DNA of 13,356 nucleotides from Paracoccaceae bacterium (GTDB taxonomy: Bacteria; Pseudomonadota; Alphaproteobacteria; Rhodobacterales; Rhodobacteraceae): positions 1 through 13,356 of the forward strand of contig RFZH01000046.1 in assembly GCA_009920815.1 (NCBI GenBank), written 5' to 3'. Of this stretch, positions 6,658-13,356 are shown piece by piece (position 1 is the first letter of the stretch; each line of letters begins with the position of its first letter). The position numbers were made by a program, and so were the translations under genes. A model generated the notes under the pieces. That model ran no database searches and was not told the origin of the DNA. It worked only from the letters and a program-made list of their open reading frames with translations.

Positions 6658-9489
6658 TTATTCGGCCGCTTGGGCATAATCCGTCATTGGCGGACACACA
6701 CAAACCAAGTTGCGATCCCCATACGCATTATCCACGCGATTGACGGGTGGCCAATACTTGTCAACGCGAAATGCGCCGGGCGGGAAACATCCCTGTTCAC
6801 GCGAATAGGGTCGATCCCAGTCGCCCACCAAATCCTCGACTGTGTGTGGTGCGTTTTTCAATGGGTTGTTGTTGGGATCAATTTGCCCTGTTTCAATTGC
6901 GCGAATTTCCTCGCGGATTGCCAACATAGCATCACAAAAACGATCCAACTCTGCTTTTGTCTCAGACTCGGTTGGTTCGATCATCAATGTGCCTGCGACC
7001 GGCCAGCTCATGGTTGGGGCGTGAAAACCTGCATCAACCAGACGCTTTGCGATGTCATCAACTGTGACATGCGCGCTTTCTGCGAAGGGGCGCACATCAA
7101 GAATACATTCATGCGCAACGCGGCCCTGTTTGCCTTTATAAAGCACTTCAAACGCGCCCTCCAATCGCTTGGCGATGTAATTTGCGTTTAAAATAGCAAC
7201 ACGGGTCGCTTGGGTCAGACCCGCACCGCCCATCATCAAACAATACGCCCAAGAGATTGGCAAAACAGACGCAGACCCAAAAGGCGCAGCCGACACCGCC
7301 CCAGACTGTTCCGGCAAGAACGGAATAAGATGCGCCTTGACCCCAATCGGCCCCATGCCTGGCCCACCGCCACCATGTGGGATGGCAAATGTTTTGTGTA
7401 GGTTCAAATGGCTGACATCACCGCCCAGATCACCCGGACGCGACAGACCGACCATCGCATTCAAATTTGCACCATCGATATAGACCTGTCCGCCGTTATC
7501 ATGAGTGATCTGACAAATTTCATGGACAGTTTCTTCGAATACGCCGTGGGTCGACGGATATGTGATCATACACGCGGCTAAATGATCTGCGTATTGTTCT
7601 GCTTTTGCGCGGAAATCATCGACGTCAATGTCACCGTTTTCGGCGGTTTCGACAGGGATCACTTTCCATCCCACCATTTGTGCGCTTGCCGGGTTGGTGC
7701 CATGAGCGGACATTGGAATAAGGCAGACGTTGCGATGCCCCTGACCGTTGGCCGCATGATATTCAGCAATCGTCAAAAGGCCCGCATATTCGCCCTGAGC
7801 ACCCGAGTTCGGCTGCATCGACATGCCATCGTAACCGGTGATTTTGCAAAGCTTGTCGCACAAATCCTCGATCAATTCGGCGTATCCTTGTGCCTGATCT
7901 TTTGGAACAAACGGGTGCATCAACGAAAATTCACGCCAACTGACGGGCATCATTTCAGCGGCAGAGTTAAGCTTCATTGTACATGATCCAAGCGGGATCA
8001 TTGCCCGATCAAGTGCCAGATCACGGTCCGCCAAACGGCGCATATACCGCATCATTTCCGTTTCAGCGCGGTTCATATGAAACACGTCATGTTCCAAATA
8101 GGCTGTTTGTCGCTGCATAGTATCGGGAATACGATATTCTGGGGTATAGTCGTCGTCATTACGATCAATCCCAAACGCACGCCAAACCGCTTCGGTCGTG
8201 ACGCGACCACTGCGTTCATCAAGCGATATTCCGATCTTTGTTTTACCAACACGGCGCAGGTTGACGCCTTCGTTCACTGCGGCTTGTAAAACCCCGCGTT
8301 GCAACAATCCTACGTCAATGATGATTGTGTCGAAAAATGCCGATGGCTCAACGGTAAAGCCTGCGGCCTCTAGCCCTTTGGCAAGACGCACGGTCTTGCG
8401 GTGAATGCGTTGTGCAATGGCTTTAAGCCCCTCAGGACCATGAAAAACCGCATAAAATGATGCCATAACGGCCAACAAGGCCTGCGCAGTACAGACATTC
8501 GAGGTGGCTTTTTCACGGCGAATATGTTGTTCGCGGGTTTGTAACGCCAAACGATAGGCTTTGTTGCCATGCGCGTCGATGGAAATACCCACAATGCGTC
8601 CCGGCATTGATCGCTTATAGGCGTCTTTGGTTGCCATATACGCCGCATGTGGACCGCCGTATCCTTCTGGTACGCCAAACCGTTGGGTTGACCCAACAGC
8701 GATATCAACACCCATCGCACCCGGTTCCTTTAACAAGGTAAGCGCCAATGGATCCGCCGCAACAACGGCAATGGCCTTTGCCTCATGCAAGGCTGCCACG
8801 TGATCGGTAAAATCACGAATATGACCATGCGTTCCAGGATACTGAAAGATCGCTCCAAATACCTGTTGTGCATCCAAATCATCTGGATCGCCAACAATCA
8901 CTTGAATACCCAAAGGCTTGGCACGCGTTTTGATCACCTCGATATTTTGTGGGTGGCAGTTTTCATCCACAAAAAACGCCCCTGCTTTAGATTTCGCAAC
9001 CCGCTGCGCCATTGTCATCGCCTCGGCGCAGGCGGTCGCTTCGTCCAAGAGCGACGCGTTCGCAATCTCAAGACCTGTCAGATCTGAAATCATAGTTTGG
9101 AAATTCAATAACGCCTCTAAACGACCTTGTGAAATCTCGGGTTGATACGGCGTGTAGGCTGTGTACCACGCAGGATTTTCAAGGATATTACGGGTAATCA
9201 CAGGTGGTGTGACGGTGCCATAATAGCCTTGGCCAATCAAACTGGTCAGCACTTTGTTTTTAGATGCCGTGACACGCATGTGGTTCAACAGCTTGCGCTC
9301 GGACAACGGTTTGCCGAAATCCAGAGGTTCTTTTTGACGAATAGATTTTGGAATCGTTTCATCAATCAACGCATCCAAACTTTTCGCGCCGACCACCTTT
9401 AACATGTCATCCATTTCTGCGGGGGATGGCCCAATATGGCGGCGATTGGCAAAATCATAGGGCAAATAATGAGTTGGCGTGTACGGCAT
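6658..9489 (-). CDS. gcvP: Glycine dehydrogenase (aminomethyl-transferring), P-protein of the glycine cleavage system
   Basis: The 943-residue PLP enzyme decarboxylates glycine and moves the aminomethyl group to the lipoyl arm of GcvH. It is the fused single-chain form: an N-terminal half (RRHIGPSPAEMDDML onward, with YTPYQPEISQGRLEAL) and a C-terminal half carrying MIPLGSCTMKLN, STHGVFEE and the cofactor site NLHKTFAIPHGGGGPG. The Schiff-base lysine is K699. Length fits the usual 940-960. ATG 9489 was chosen because AAAGGA lies six bases upstream; the longer reading starting at 9510 has no such support. It is the last gene of gcvT-gcvH-gcvP, 76 bases after gcvH, with a hairpin in that gap. 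The shared lipoamide dehydrogenase (L-protein) gene is not in the window. Confidence 0.97.
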   Translation of the reverse strand: MPYTPTHYLPYDFANRRHIGPSPAEMDDMLKVVGAKSLDALIDETIPKSIRQKEPLDFGKPLSERKLLNHMRVTASKNKVLTSLIGQGYYGTVTPPVITRNILENPAWYTAYTPYQPEISQGRLEALLNFQTMISDLTGLEIANASLLDEATACAEAMTMAQRVAKSKAGAFFVDENCHPQNIEVIKTRAKPLGIQVIVGDPDDLDAQQVFGAIFQYPGTHGHIRDFTDHVAALHEAKAIAVVAADPLALTLLKEPGAMGVDIAVGSTQRFGVPEGYGGPHAAYMATKDAYKRSMPGRIVGISIDAHGNKAYRLALQTREQHIRREKATSNVCTAQALLAVMASFYAVFHGPEGLKAIAQRIHRKTVRLAKGLEAAGFTVEPSAFFDTIIIDVGLLQRGVLQAAVNEGVNLRRVGKTKIGISLDERSGRVTTEAVWRAFGIDRNDDDYTPEYRIPDTMQRQTAYLEHDVFHMNRAETEMMRYMRRLADRDLALDRAMIPLGSCTMKLNSAAEMMPVSWREFSLMHPFVPKDQAQGYAELIEDLCDKLCKITGYDGMSMQPNSGAQGEYAGLLTIAEYHAANGQGHRNVCLIPMSAHGTNPASAQMVGWKVIPVETAENGDIDVDDFRAKAEQYADHLAACMITYPSTHGVFEETVHEICQITHDNGGQVYIDGANLNAMVGLSRPGDLGGDVSHLNLHKTFAIPHGGGGPGMGPIGVKAHLIPFLPEQSGAVSAAPFGSASVLPISWAYCLMMGGAGLTQATRVAILNANYIAKRLEGAFEVLYKGKQGRVAHECILDVRPFAESAHVTVDDIAKRLVDAGFHAPTMSWPVAGTLMIEPTESETKAELDRFCDAMLAIREEIRAIETGQIDPNNNPLKNAPHTVEDLVGDWDRPYSREQGCFPPGAFRVDKYWPPVNRVDNAYGDRNLVCVCPPMTDYAQAAE

Positions 9490-9535
9490 ACCGTTTCCTT
9501 TTAGACACAAGGGGTTTCACTTTTGCAAAATACTC

Positions 9536-9555
9536 CCGCCGGTGGCACCCGACGG
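9536..9555 (-). promoter_or_regulatory. Intercistronic hairpin between gcvH and gcvP
   Basis: On the minus strand CCGTCGG, a 6-base loop (GTGCCA) and CCGGCGG form a 7-bp stem with one G-U pair, followed by GAGTATTTT. It starts about 10 bases after the gcvH stop. The T run is too weak for a strong terminator. Partial termination or a 3'-end stabiliser setting the GcvH to GcvP ratio are both possible. Confidence 0.45.
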
Positions 9556-9565
9556 AAGTGATACA

Positions 9566-9925
9566 TCAGCCGATCAATTTCATGTATTGTTCTTCGGACA
9601 TGTAATCATCCATTTGTGATGGATCGGATGGCTTGATCTTGAAAAACCACCCATCCCCGATGGGATCGTCATTTACTTTGCTGGGCTCATCGACCAAGGC
9701 TTCGTTTACTTCGACAATTTCGCCGTCAATCGGCGCCAAGATATCCGAGGCAGCTTTTACACTTTCGATCACAACAATTTCGTCATCCTTTGAAACGGTT
9801 GTGCCCTCTTCTGGCAGCTCAATAAAAACAATATCTCCAAGTTGCGCGCTTGCGTGTTCCGTAATGCCAACCACGATCAAGTCATCCTCGACGCGTAACC
9901 ATTCGTGTTCCTCTGTGAACTTCAT
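9566..9925 (-). CDS. gcvH: Glycine cleavage system H protein
   Basis: The 119-residue lipoyl carrier shuttles the aminomethyl intermediate between GcvP, GcvT and the L-protein. It opens MKFTEEHEWLRVEDD and has the lipoylation motif ESVKAASD with modified lysine K57. GDIVFIELPEEG and GDGWFFKI are the usual neighbouring blocks. Its length is close to that of other GcvH proteins. AAGGAG lies 9 bases before the ATG. It starts only 17 bases after the gcvT stop, so the two are co-transcribed. Confidence 0.97.
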   Translation of the reverse strand: MKFTEEHEWLRVEDDLIVVGITEHASAQLGDIVFIELPEEGTTVSKDDEIVVIESVKAASDILAPIDGEIVEVNEALVDEPSKVNDDPIGDGWFFKIKPSDPSQMDDYMSEEQYMKLIG

Positions 9926-9942
9926 TGCTGGTCTCTCCTTGC

Positions 9943-11070
9943 TCAGCGTTTAAAACGGGCGGGTACATGGGGCAGACGGCTAACTTGCACCGGCATTCTT
10001 TTTCCACGGACCTCACCAAATAATACGGTGTTTGGCGCACTCATTTCAGTAGGCACATACCCCATAGCGACAGGCGACCCTACGCTGGGCCCAAACCCAC
10101 CCGAGGTGACATACCCAATGGGGGCAGTGTCAGTTTCGGTTGCGAATAATTCCACGCCTTCGCGCATCGGCGCACGGGTTTGCGGGATCAGACCGACACG
10201 GGTATTGGCAACACCTGATACCATCTGACCCAAAATCACGTTAGCCCCAGGGAACCCCCCTGCGCGCGTGCCATTTTCGCGGCGGGCTTTTTGAATTGCC
10301 CAAGTTAACCCCGCTTGAATTGGCGTAGTGGTCTCATCAATGTCATGACCATAGAGGCACAATCCCCCTTCTAGCCGCAAGCTGTCGCGCGCACCAAGGC
10401 CAATCCATTCCACATCTGGATGATCCGCCAATGCTATTGCGACATCCAACGCGGCTGCCAACGGAATCGAAAGTTCAAACCCATCTTCACCCGTGTACCC
10501 GGACCGCGAAACCCAACATTCCGCGCCGGCAATCGGGATCGTTTCGACATCCATAAATTGCATATCGGTGATAGGCGGATAATGTTCGGCCAATACTGAT
10601 TCTGAACTGGGCCCTTGCAACGCCAATAGCGCCCTATTCTCTAGGACTTTGACGTGGATATCAGGTTCTAAATTATCGCGCAGATGATCAATGTCTGCCT
10701 CTTTGCATGCCGCGTTGACGACCATAAAAATATGATCACCACGATTCGCAAACATAAGATCATCAAGAATTCCACCTTGGTCATTCGTGAAAAACCCATA
10801 CCGCTGGCGCCCTTCAGCAAGACCTTGGACATCCATCGGGATCAAGCGTTCCAACGCAACGGCTGCATCTTGATAAGATTGACCGCGTAATATCACTTGC
10901 CCCATATGGCTCACGTCAAACAAGCCAGCCTTTTCGCGTGTTTGCAAATGCTCTTTCATGACGCCGCTTGGATATTGAACAGGCATATCATATCCTGCGA
11001 ATGGCACCATTTTCGCACCATTGGCCACGTGCGTATTATAAAAGGGGGTGCGTTTTAATTCGTCTGTCAT
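9943..11070 (-). CDS. gcvT: Aminomethyltransferase (T-protein of the glycine cleavage system)
   Basis: The 375-residue protein transfers the methylene group from aminomethyl-GcvH to tetrahydrofolate and releases ammonia. It shows the family opening TPFYNTHVANGAKMVPFAGY, FDVSHMGQ at 51-58, the acidic pair D103/D104 in GGILDDL (folate-site region), RSGYTGEDGFE, and the GLGARDSLRLEGGLCLYGHD block. Length is normal. The start ATG at 11068-11070 and its weak AGGA ribosome-binding site lie inside an 8-bp inverted repeat that forms part of the glycine riboswitch expression platform. Translation is therefore probably glycine-controlled. It is the first gene of the gcvTHP operon. Confidence 0.97.
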   Translation of the reverse strand: MTDELKRTPFYNTHVANGAKMVPFAGYDMPVQYPSGVMKEHLQTREKAGLFDVSHMGQVILRGQSYQDAAVALERLIPMDVQGLAEGRQRYGFFTNDQGGILDDLMFANRGDHIFMVVNAACKEADIDHLRDNLEPDIHVKVLENRALLALQGPSSESVLAEHYPPITDMQFMDVETIPIAGAECWVSRSGYTGEDGFELSIPLAAALDVAIALADHPDVEWIGLGARDSLRLEGGLCLYGHDIDETTTPIQAGLTWAIQKARRENGTRAGGFPGANVILGQMVSGVANTRVGLIPQTRAPMREGVELFATETDTAPIGYVTSGGFGPSVGSPVAMGYVPTEMSAPNTVLFGEVRGKRMPVQVSRLPHVPARFKR

Positions 11071-11140
11071 CCGGTCCTCGTTGTCTTACCGGATGTTCCG
11101 GCATCACGTTTACTTAGGGTATTGCCCTGGTTGCGATGCC
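11068..11140 (-). promoter_or_regulatory. Expression platform of the glycine riboswitch (start-codon sequestering)
   Basis: On the minus strand CATCCGGT (11095-11088), a 12-base loop and ACCGGATG (11075-11068) form a perfect 8-bp stem. It pairs with the gcvT ATG and holds the AGGA site between loop and stem. An alternative hairpin, CCGG-aacat-CCGG (11101-11089), uses the same left arm. GGCATC (11140-11135) can also pair with GATGCC (11105-11100), enclosing an AGGG-caata-CCCT hairpin. These options are mutually exclusive in part. There is no T tract, so control is probably at translation. Confidence 0.7.
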
Positions 11141-11284
11141 CCCTCTGTCCCTTTGCCTGAGATCGTTATCCCTTCGGCGGATGACGTACCGCCATCACTC
11201 TCCAGATTTTATTTATGAAACGGTCCTTTCGCCTGAGAGTTTCCGGGGCGGTTGCTCCTTCGGCACTGGTGACCAGTTCTCCCG
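11138..11284 (-). ncRNA. Tandem glycine riboswitch (two aptamers)
   Basis: Read on the minus strand, aptamer 1 runs from CGGGAGAACTGG (about 11284) to AGGCGAAAGGACCG (about 11221). Aptamer 2 runs from TGGAGAGTG (about 11203) to AGGCAAAGGGACAGAGG (about 11141). Both carry the class's conserved words: GGAGAG or GGGAGA near the 5' end, GCCGAAGGAGCAA in aptamer 1 matched by GCCGAAGGGATAA in aptamer 2, and CTCAGGCxAAxGGAC at the 3' end. A linker of about 17 bases separates them. Tandem glycine aptamers bind glycine and typically turn on gcv operons. Ends are approximate to a few bases. Confidence 0.95.
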
Positions 11285-11287
11285 ACC

Positions 11288-11315
11288 ATTTGACAATTTC
11301 ATTTGCTTGGAACAA
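11288..11315 (-). promoter_or_regulatory. Candidate promoter for the gcv operon, overlapped by a plus-strand -35
   Basis: On the minus strand TTGTTC (11315-11310) and TCAAAT (11293-11288) are 16 bases apart. Transcription would start just at the first aptamer. On the plus strand a perfect TTGACA (11290-11295) overlaps this -10. An AAATAT at 11314-11319 would place the start of the opposite transcript at or near the ATG at 11326. The position fits well, but the box matches are weak apart from TTGACA. Confidence 0.35.
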
Positions 11316-11325
11316 ATATCACCGC

Positions 11326-11895
11326 ATGATGGATCCCTATTTCTTTGGCTATGGCAGCCTTGTGAATGCCAAGACACATATTTACCAAGACACACGCCCC
11401 GCGACCCTGCGGGGGTGGCGACGCGTTTGGCGTAGAATAGACATTCGCGATCAATCGTTTTTAACGATTGTACCCGACGCGTCGACGCATTTGCTGGGTC
11501 TTATTGCACAAGTGCCAAATGGAGATTGGGTTGCTTTGGATGATCGCGAAGTGGGCTATGCCCGACTTGCCGCATCCCATCAGGTTGATCATGACCATCA
11601 CCCTGATTTACAAGTGGCAATTTATTCGATTCCTGAACACACCAGTGAAAAGCCAACGGCCCAAAATCCGATTCTGTTGTCATATCTAGACGTGGTTCTT
11701 CAGGGCTATCTTAGGGTTTTTGGGACCGCAGGTGTGTCGCATTTCATGGAAACAACAGATGGCTGGGACACGCCTATTTTTAATGATCGCGCTGCGCCGC
11801 TCTATCCGCGCGCGCAATCCTTGAGCGTTGACGAAATCGCTTTGGTTGATGAACAGTTGCGCGCCGTTGGCGCAACTGTTGTGGATCAACGTTAG
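11326..11895 (+). CDS. Gamma-glutamylcyclotransferase-like protein
   Basis: The 189-residue protein has the GGCT fold signature FFGYGSLVN at the N-terminus (residues 6-14). It also has an acidic segment ALDDREVGYARL, in which E75 is placed as the catalytic glutamate of the GGCT/AIG2 family. These enzymes cyclise gamma-glutamyl groups to 5-oxoproline, often on glutathione or gamma-glutamyl amines; the substrate here is unknown. The frame is open back to 11215, but that stretch is the riboswitch in antisense, so I start at ATG 11326. ATG 11329 is equally possible. No ribosome-binding site is visible, suggesting a leaderless or near-leaderless mRNA. The stop overlaps the msrC stop by 4 bases, tail to tail. 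Confidence 0.85.
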   Translation: MMDPYFFGYGSLVNAKTHIYQDTRPATLRGWRRVWRRIDIRDQSFLTIVPDASTHLLGLIAQVPNGDWVALDDREVGYARLAASHQVDHDHHPDLQVAIYSIPEHTSEKPTAQNPILLSYLDVVLQGYLRVFGTAGVSHFMETTDGWDTPIFNDRAAPLYPRAQSLSVDEIALVDEQLRAVGATVVDQR

Positions 11896-12353
11896 ATGCG
11901 CCCAAAGACCGATCGCAAAATTGCAGCAATTTCGTCGGCGTCAGCTTGATCAAAAGCGGCGGGAAAATCGCTATCGATGTCAAAGACGCCGATCAGCACA
12001 CCCGCACCGTTCCAAACAGGAATAACCAATTCCGATTGGGTTGTCGTTGAACAGGCAATGTGATCGGCAAACGCGTTCACATCATCCACCAATTGGGTTT
12101 CGCCCGTCCGTGCGGCTGCGCCACAGACACCACGTGCAAACGGAATGGTTAAACAGCCATGCCCCCCCTGATATGGACCAATCTTTAATAACTCTGGTGC
12201 AACAACCCGATAAAACCCGGTCCAATGGAACCGATCATCGGCATGATGGACTTCACAAGCGAGAGTTGCCATCAAGGTAATTACGTCGTCTTCGCCATCA
12301 CACAGTGCCGCGATATTGGCTGCCAGTTCGCGATAATTCACCCGCACCATCAT
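11892..12353 (-). CDS. msrC: Free methionine-(R)-sulfoxide reductase (GAF domain)
   Basis: The 153-residue single GAF domain protein reduces free methionine-R-sulfoxide. The three cysteines used by the family occur at C67 (GGHGCLTIP), C77 (GVCGAA) and C101 (HIACSTTT). Their spacings of 10 and 24 are identical to those of E. coli C84, C94 and C118, which supports an active enzyme and not just a sensory GAF domain. FHWTGFYRV and ELVIPVWNGAGVLIGVFDID are the usual flanking blocks. ATG 12353 overlaps the thiolase stop as ATGA, implying translational coupling. A second ATG follows directly at 12350. The stop overlaps the GGCT-like gene's stop on the other strand, and no terminator separates them. 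Confidence 0.93.
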   Translation of the reverse strand: MMVRVNYRELAANIAALCDGEDDVITLMATLACEVHHADDRFHWTGFYRVVAPELLKIGPYQGGHGCLTIPFARGVCGAAARTGETQLVDDVNAFADHIACSTTTQSELVIPVWNGAGVLIGVFDIDSDFPAAFDQADADEIAAILRSVFGRI

Positions 12354-13356
12354 GGACGCTCAATCGCAATGGCGGTCCCTTCACCGCCACCGATACAAAT
12401 GGCGGCAACGCCACGTTTTAGATCATACCGCTCCATCGCATTTAACAATGTAACAATAATGCGCGCGCCCGATGCCCCGATAGGATGCCCTAGGGCACAG
12501 GCCCCACCATGGACATTCATCTTATCCCGCGCGATCCCCATGTCTCGCATAAATGCCATGGGGACGACGGCAAAGGCTTCGTTCACTTCCCATAAATCAA
12601 CATCTTGAACAGACCAGCCGAGGCGATCCAATAATTTTCGCGCCGCAGGGATAGGGGCGGTTGCGAACCAACCCGGTTCATGCGCGTGGCTTGCGTGATC
12701 CCGAATGATGGCACGCACTGGCAGCCTATGCGCATCAGCATAAACCTGCGATGCCAAAATCAATGCCGCCGCACCATCCGATATCGACGAAGAATTTGCG
12801 GGCGTTACAGTTCCATCTTTGCGAAACGCGGGCTTAAGATGCGGAATTTTTTCAGGGCGCGCTTTGGCCGGTTGTTCATCAGCAGAAATTGTTAGATCGC
12901 CGTTGCGACCTTTGACCGTAAAAGCAGCTATTTCATTTGCAAACGCGCCCGTTTCTTGCGCCCTAAGTGCATTGTTCAGCGATGCAATTGCATATTCGTC
13001 CTGTGCTTCACGGGTAAATTGATATTTCTCGGCGCAATCTTCGGCAAAGGTTCCCATCAAGCGACCTTTGTCATAGGCATCCTCTAGACCATCCAAAAAC
13101 ATATGATCAATGACTTGGCCATGCCCCAGTCGCGCACCGCCACGCATCTTTGGCAAAAGGTAGGGCGCGTTGGACATGCTTTCCATGCCACCCACAGCCA
13201 TGACATTCGCAGATCCCAACGCGATTTGGTCGTATCCGATCATGGTCGTTTTCATTCCCGATCCACACATTTTATTTAACGTCGTCGCGGGGACATCATC
13301 ACCGAGCCCTGCGGCAAATCCGGCTTGTCGTGCGGGCGCTTGGCCTTGGCCTGCAG
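12350..13356 (-). CDS. Acetyl-CoA acetyltransferase (thiolase), N-terminus beyond right edge
   Basis: The frame is open to the right edge, giving 334 visible residues plus a split codon; about 60 N-terminal residues are missing. The reading AGQGQAPARQAGFAAG leads into TTLNKMCGSGMK, whose Cys (visible residue 30) is the acyl-accepting nucleophile. NEAFAVVPMAF, GGACALGHPIGASGAR (catalytic His, visible residue 290) and CIGGGEG (second Cys, visible residue 320) complete the active site at the family's normal spacing. It catalyses the reversible condensation or cleavage between two acetyl-CoA and acetoacetyl-CoA, or works on longer 3-ketoacyl-CoA; motifs do not separate these roles. Any start at the internal ATG 13270 would be wrong, since it would lack the preceding conserved block. 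It is the upstream partner of msrC. Confidence 0.95.
   Translation of the reverse strand, partial: AGQGQAPARQAGFAAGLGDDVPATTLNKMCGSGMKTTMIGYDQIALGSANVMAVGGMESMSNAPYLLPKMRGGARLGHGQVIDHMFLDGLEDAYDKGRLMGTFAEDCAEKYQFTREAQDEYAIASLNNALRAQETGAFANEIAAFTVKGRNGDLTISADEQPAKARPEKIPHLKPAFRKDGTVTPANSSSISDGAAALILASQVYADAHRLPVRAIIRDHASHAHEPGWFATAPIPAARKLLDRLGWSVQDVDLWEVNEAFAVVPMAFMRDMGIARDKMNVHGGACALGHPIGASGARIIVTLLNAMERYDLKRGVAAICIGGGEGTAIAIERP

Noticed and set aside
6670..9402. Many plus-strand frames opposite gcvP
   Set aside because: They are shadows of a gene with full-length, motif-rich coding on the minus strand; none has a recognisable product.
11215..11325. N-terminal extension of the GGCT-like gene
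   Set aside because: The frame is open, but these bases are the antisense of a well-conserved glycine aptamer pair, and the family motif FFGYGSLVN begins right after ATG 11326.
13271..13356. Thiolase starting at the internal ATG 13270
   Set aside because: The upstream frame stays open and encodes the conserved thiolase block before the active-site Cys, so the gene continues past the window edge.
1..13356. Mobile element, CRISPR array, phage or defence system
   Set aside because: I saw no transposase, integrase, spaced direct-repeat array or defence-type protein. The only sign of rearrangement is the scar at 5996-6615.

Overview
The window looks like a piece of a chromosome from a marine alphaproteobacterium of the Rhodobacterales (Roseobacter group). 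The evidence is the protein style, the divergent lytic transglycosylase/dapA arrangement, a PuuD-type urate oxidase with a cytochrome c tail, and gcvT-gcvH-gcvP behind a tandem glycine riboswitch. Base composition is roughly balanced by eye, lower than in many roseobacters, which suggests a low-GC pelagic lineage. That placement is inference. Nearly everything is ordinary housekeeping or nitrogen/one-carbon metabolism. I see no tRNA, rRNA, CRISPR array or insertion sequence.

Left part (1-2543): the N-terminal two-fifths or so of a soluble lytic transglycosylase runs off the left edge. It is divergent from dapA (lysine and peptidoglycan precursor synthesis), which ends in a clear terminator. 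A small SAM-dependent methyltransferase follows, and then a bidirectional terminator shared with mscL on the opposite strand.

Middle (2544-6657): on the minus strand lie mscL, puuD (membrane urate oxidase) and urtA (urea-type periplasmic binding protein). urtA is not accompanied here by the transporter genes urtBCDE. Upstream of urtA is a scar: a C-terminal fragment of a TolC-like outer-membrane protein on the minus strand lies back to back with a C-terminal fragment of an unrecognised protein on the plus strand. It looks as if a deletion removed the shared promoter and both N-termini.

Right part (6658-13356): gcvT, gcvH and gcvP form a minus-strand operon for glycine cleavage. It is preceded by two tandem glycine aptamers and a translational expression platform in which the gcvT start codon sits in an inverted repeat. 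A gamma-glutamylcyclotransferase-like gene starts just beyond the riboswitch on the plus strand. It ends in a 4-base tail-to-tail overlap with msrC (free methionine-R-sulfoxide reductase). msrC is translationally coupled through ATGA to a thiolase gene that runs off the right edge.

No wholly new system is evident. The observations most worth a second look are the riboswitch platform, the divergent-gene deletion scar, and the urtA-puuD pair with its repeated upstream motif.
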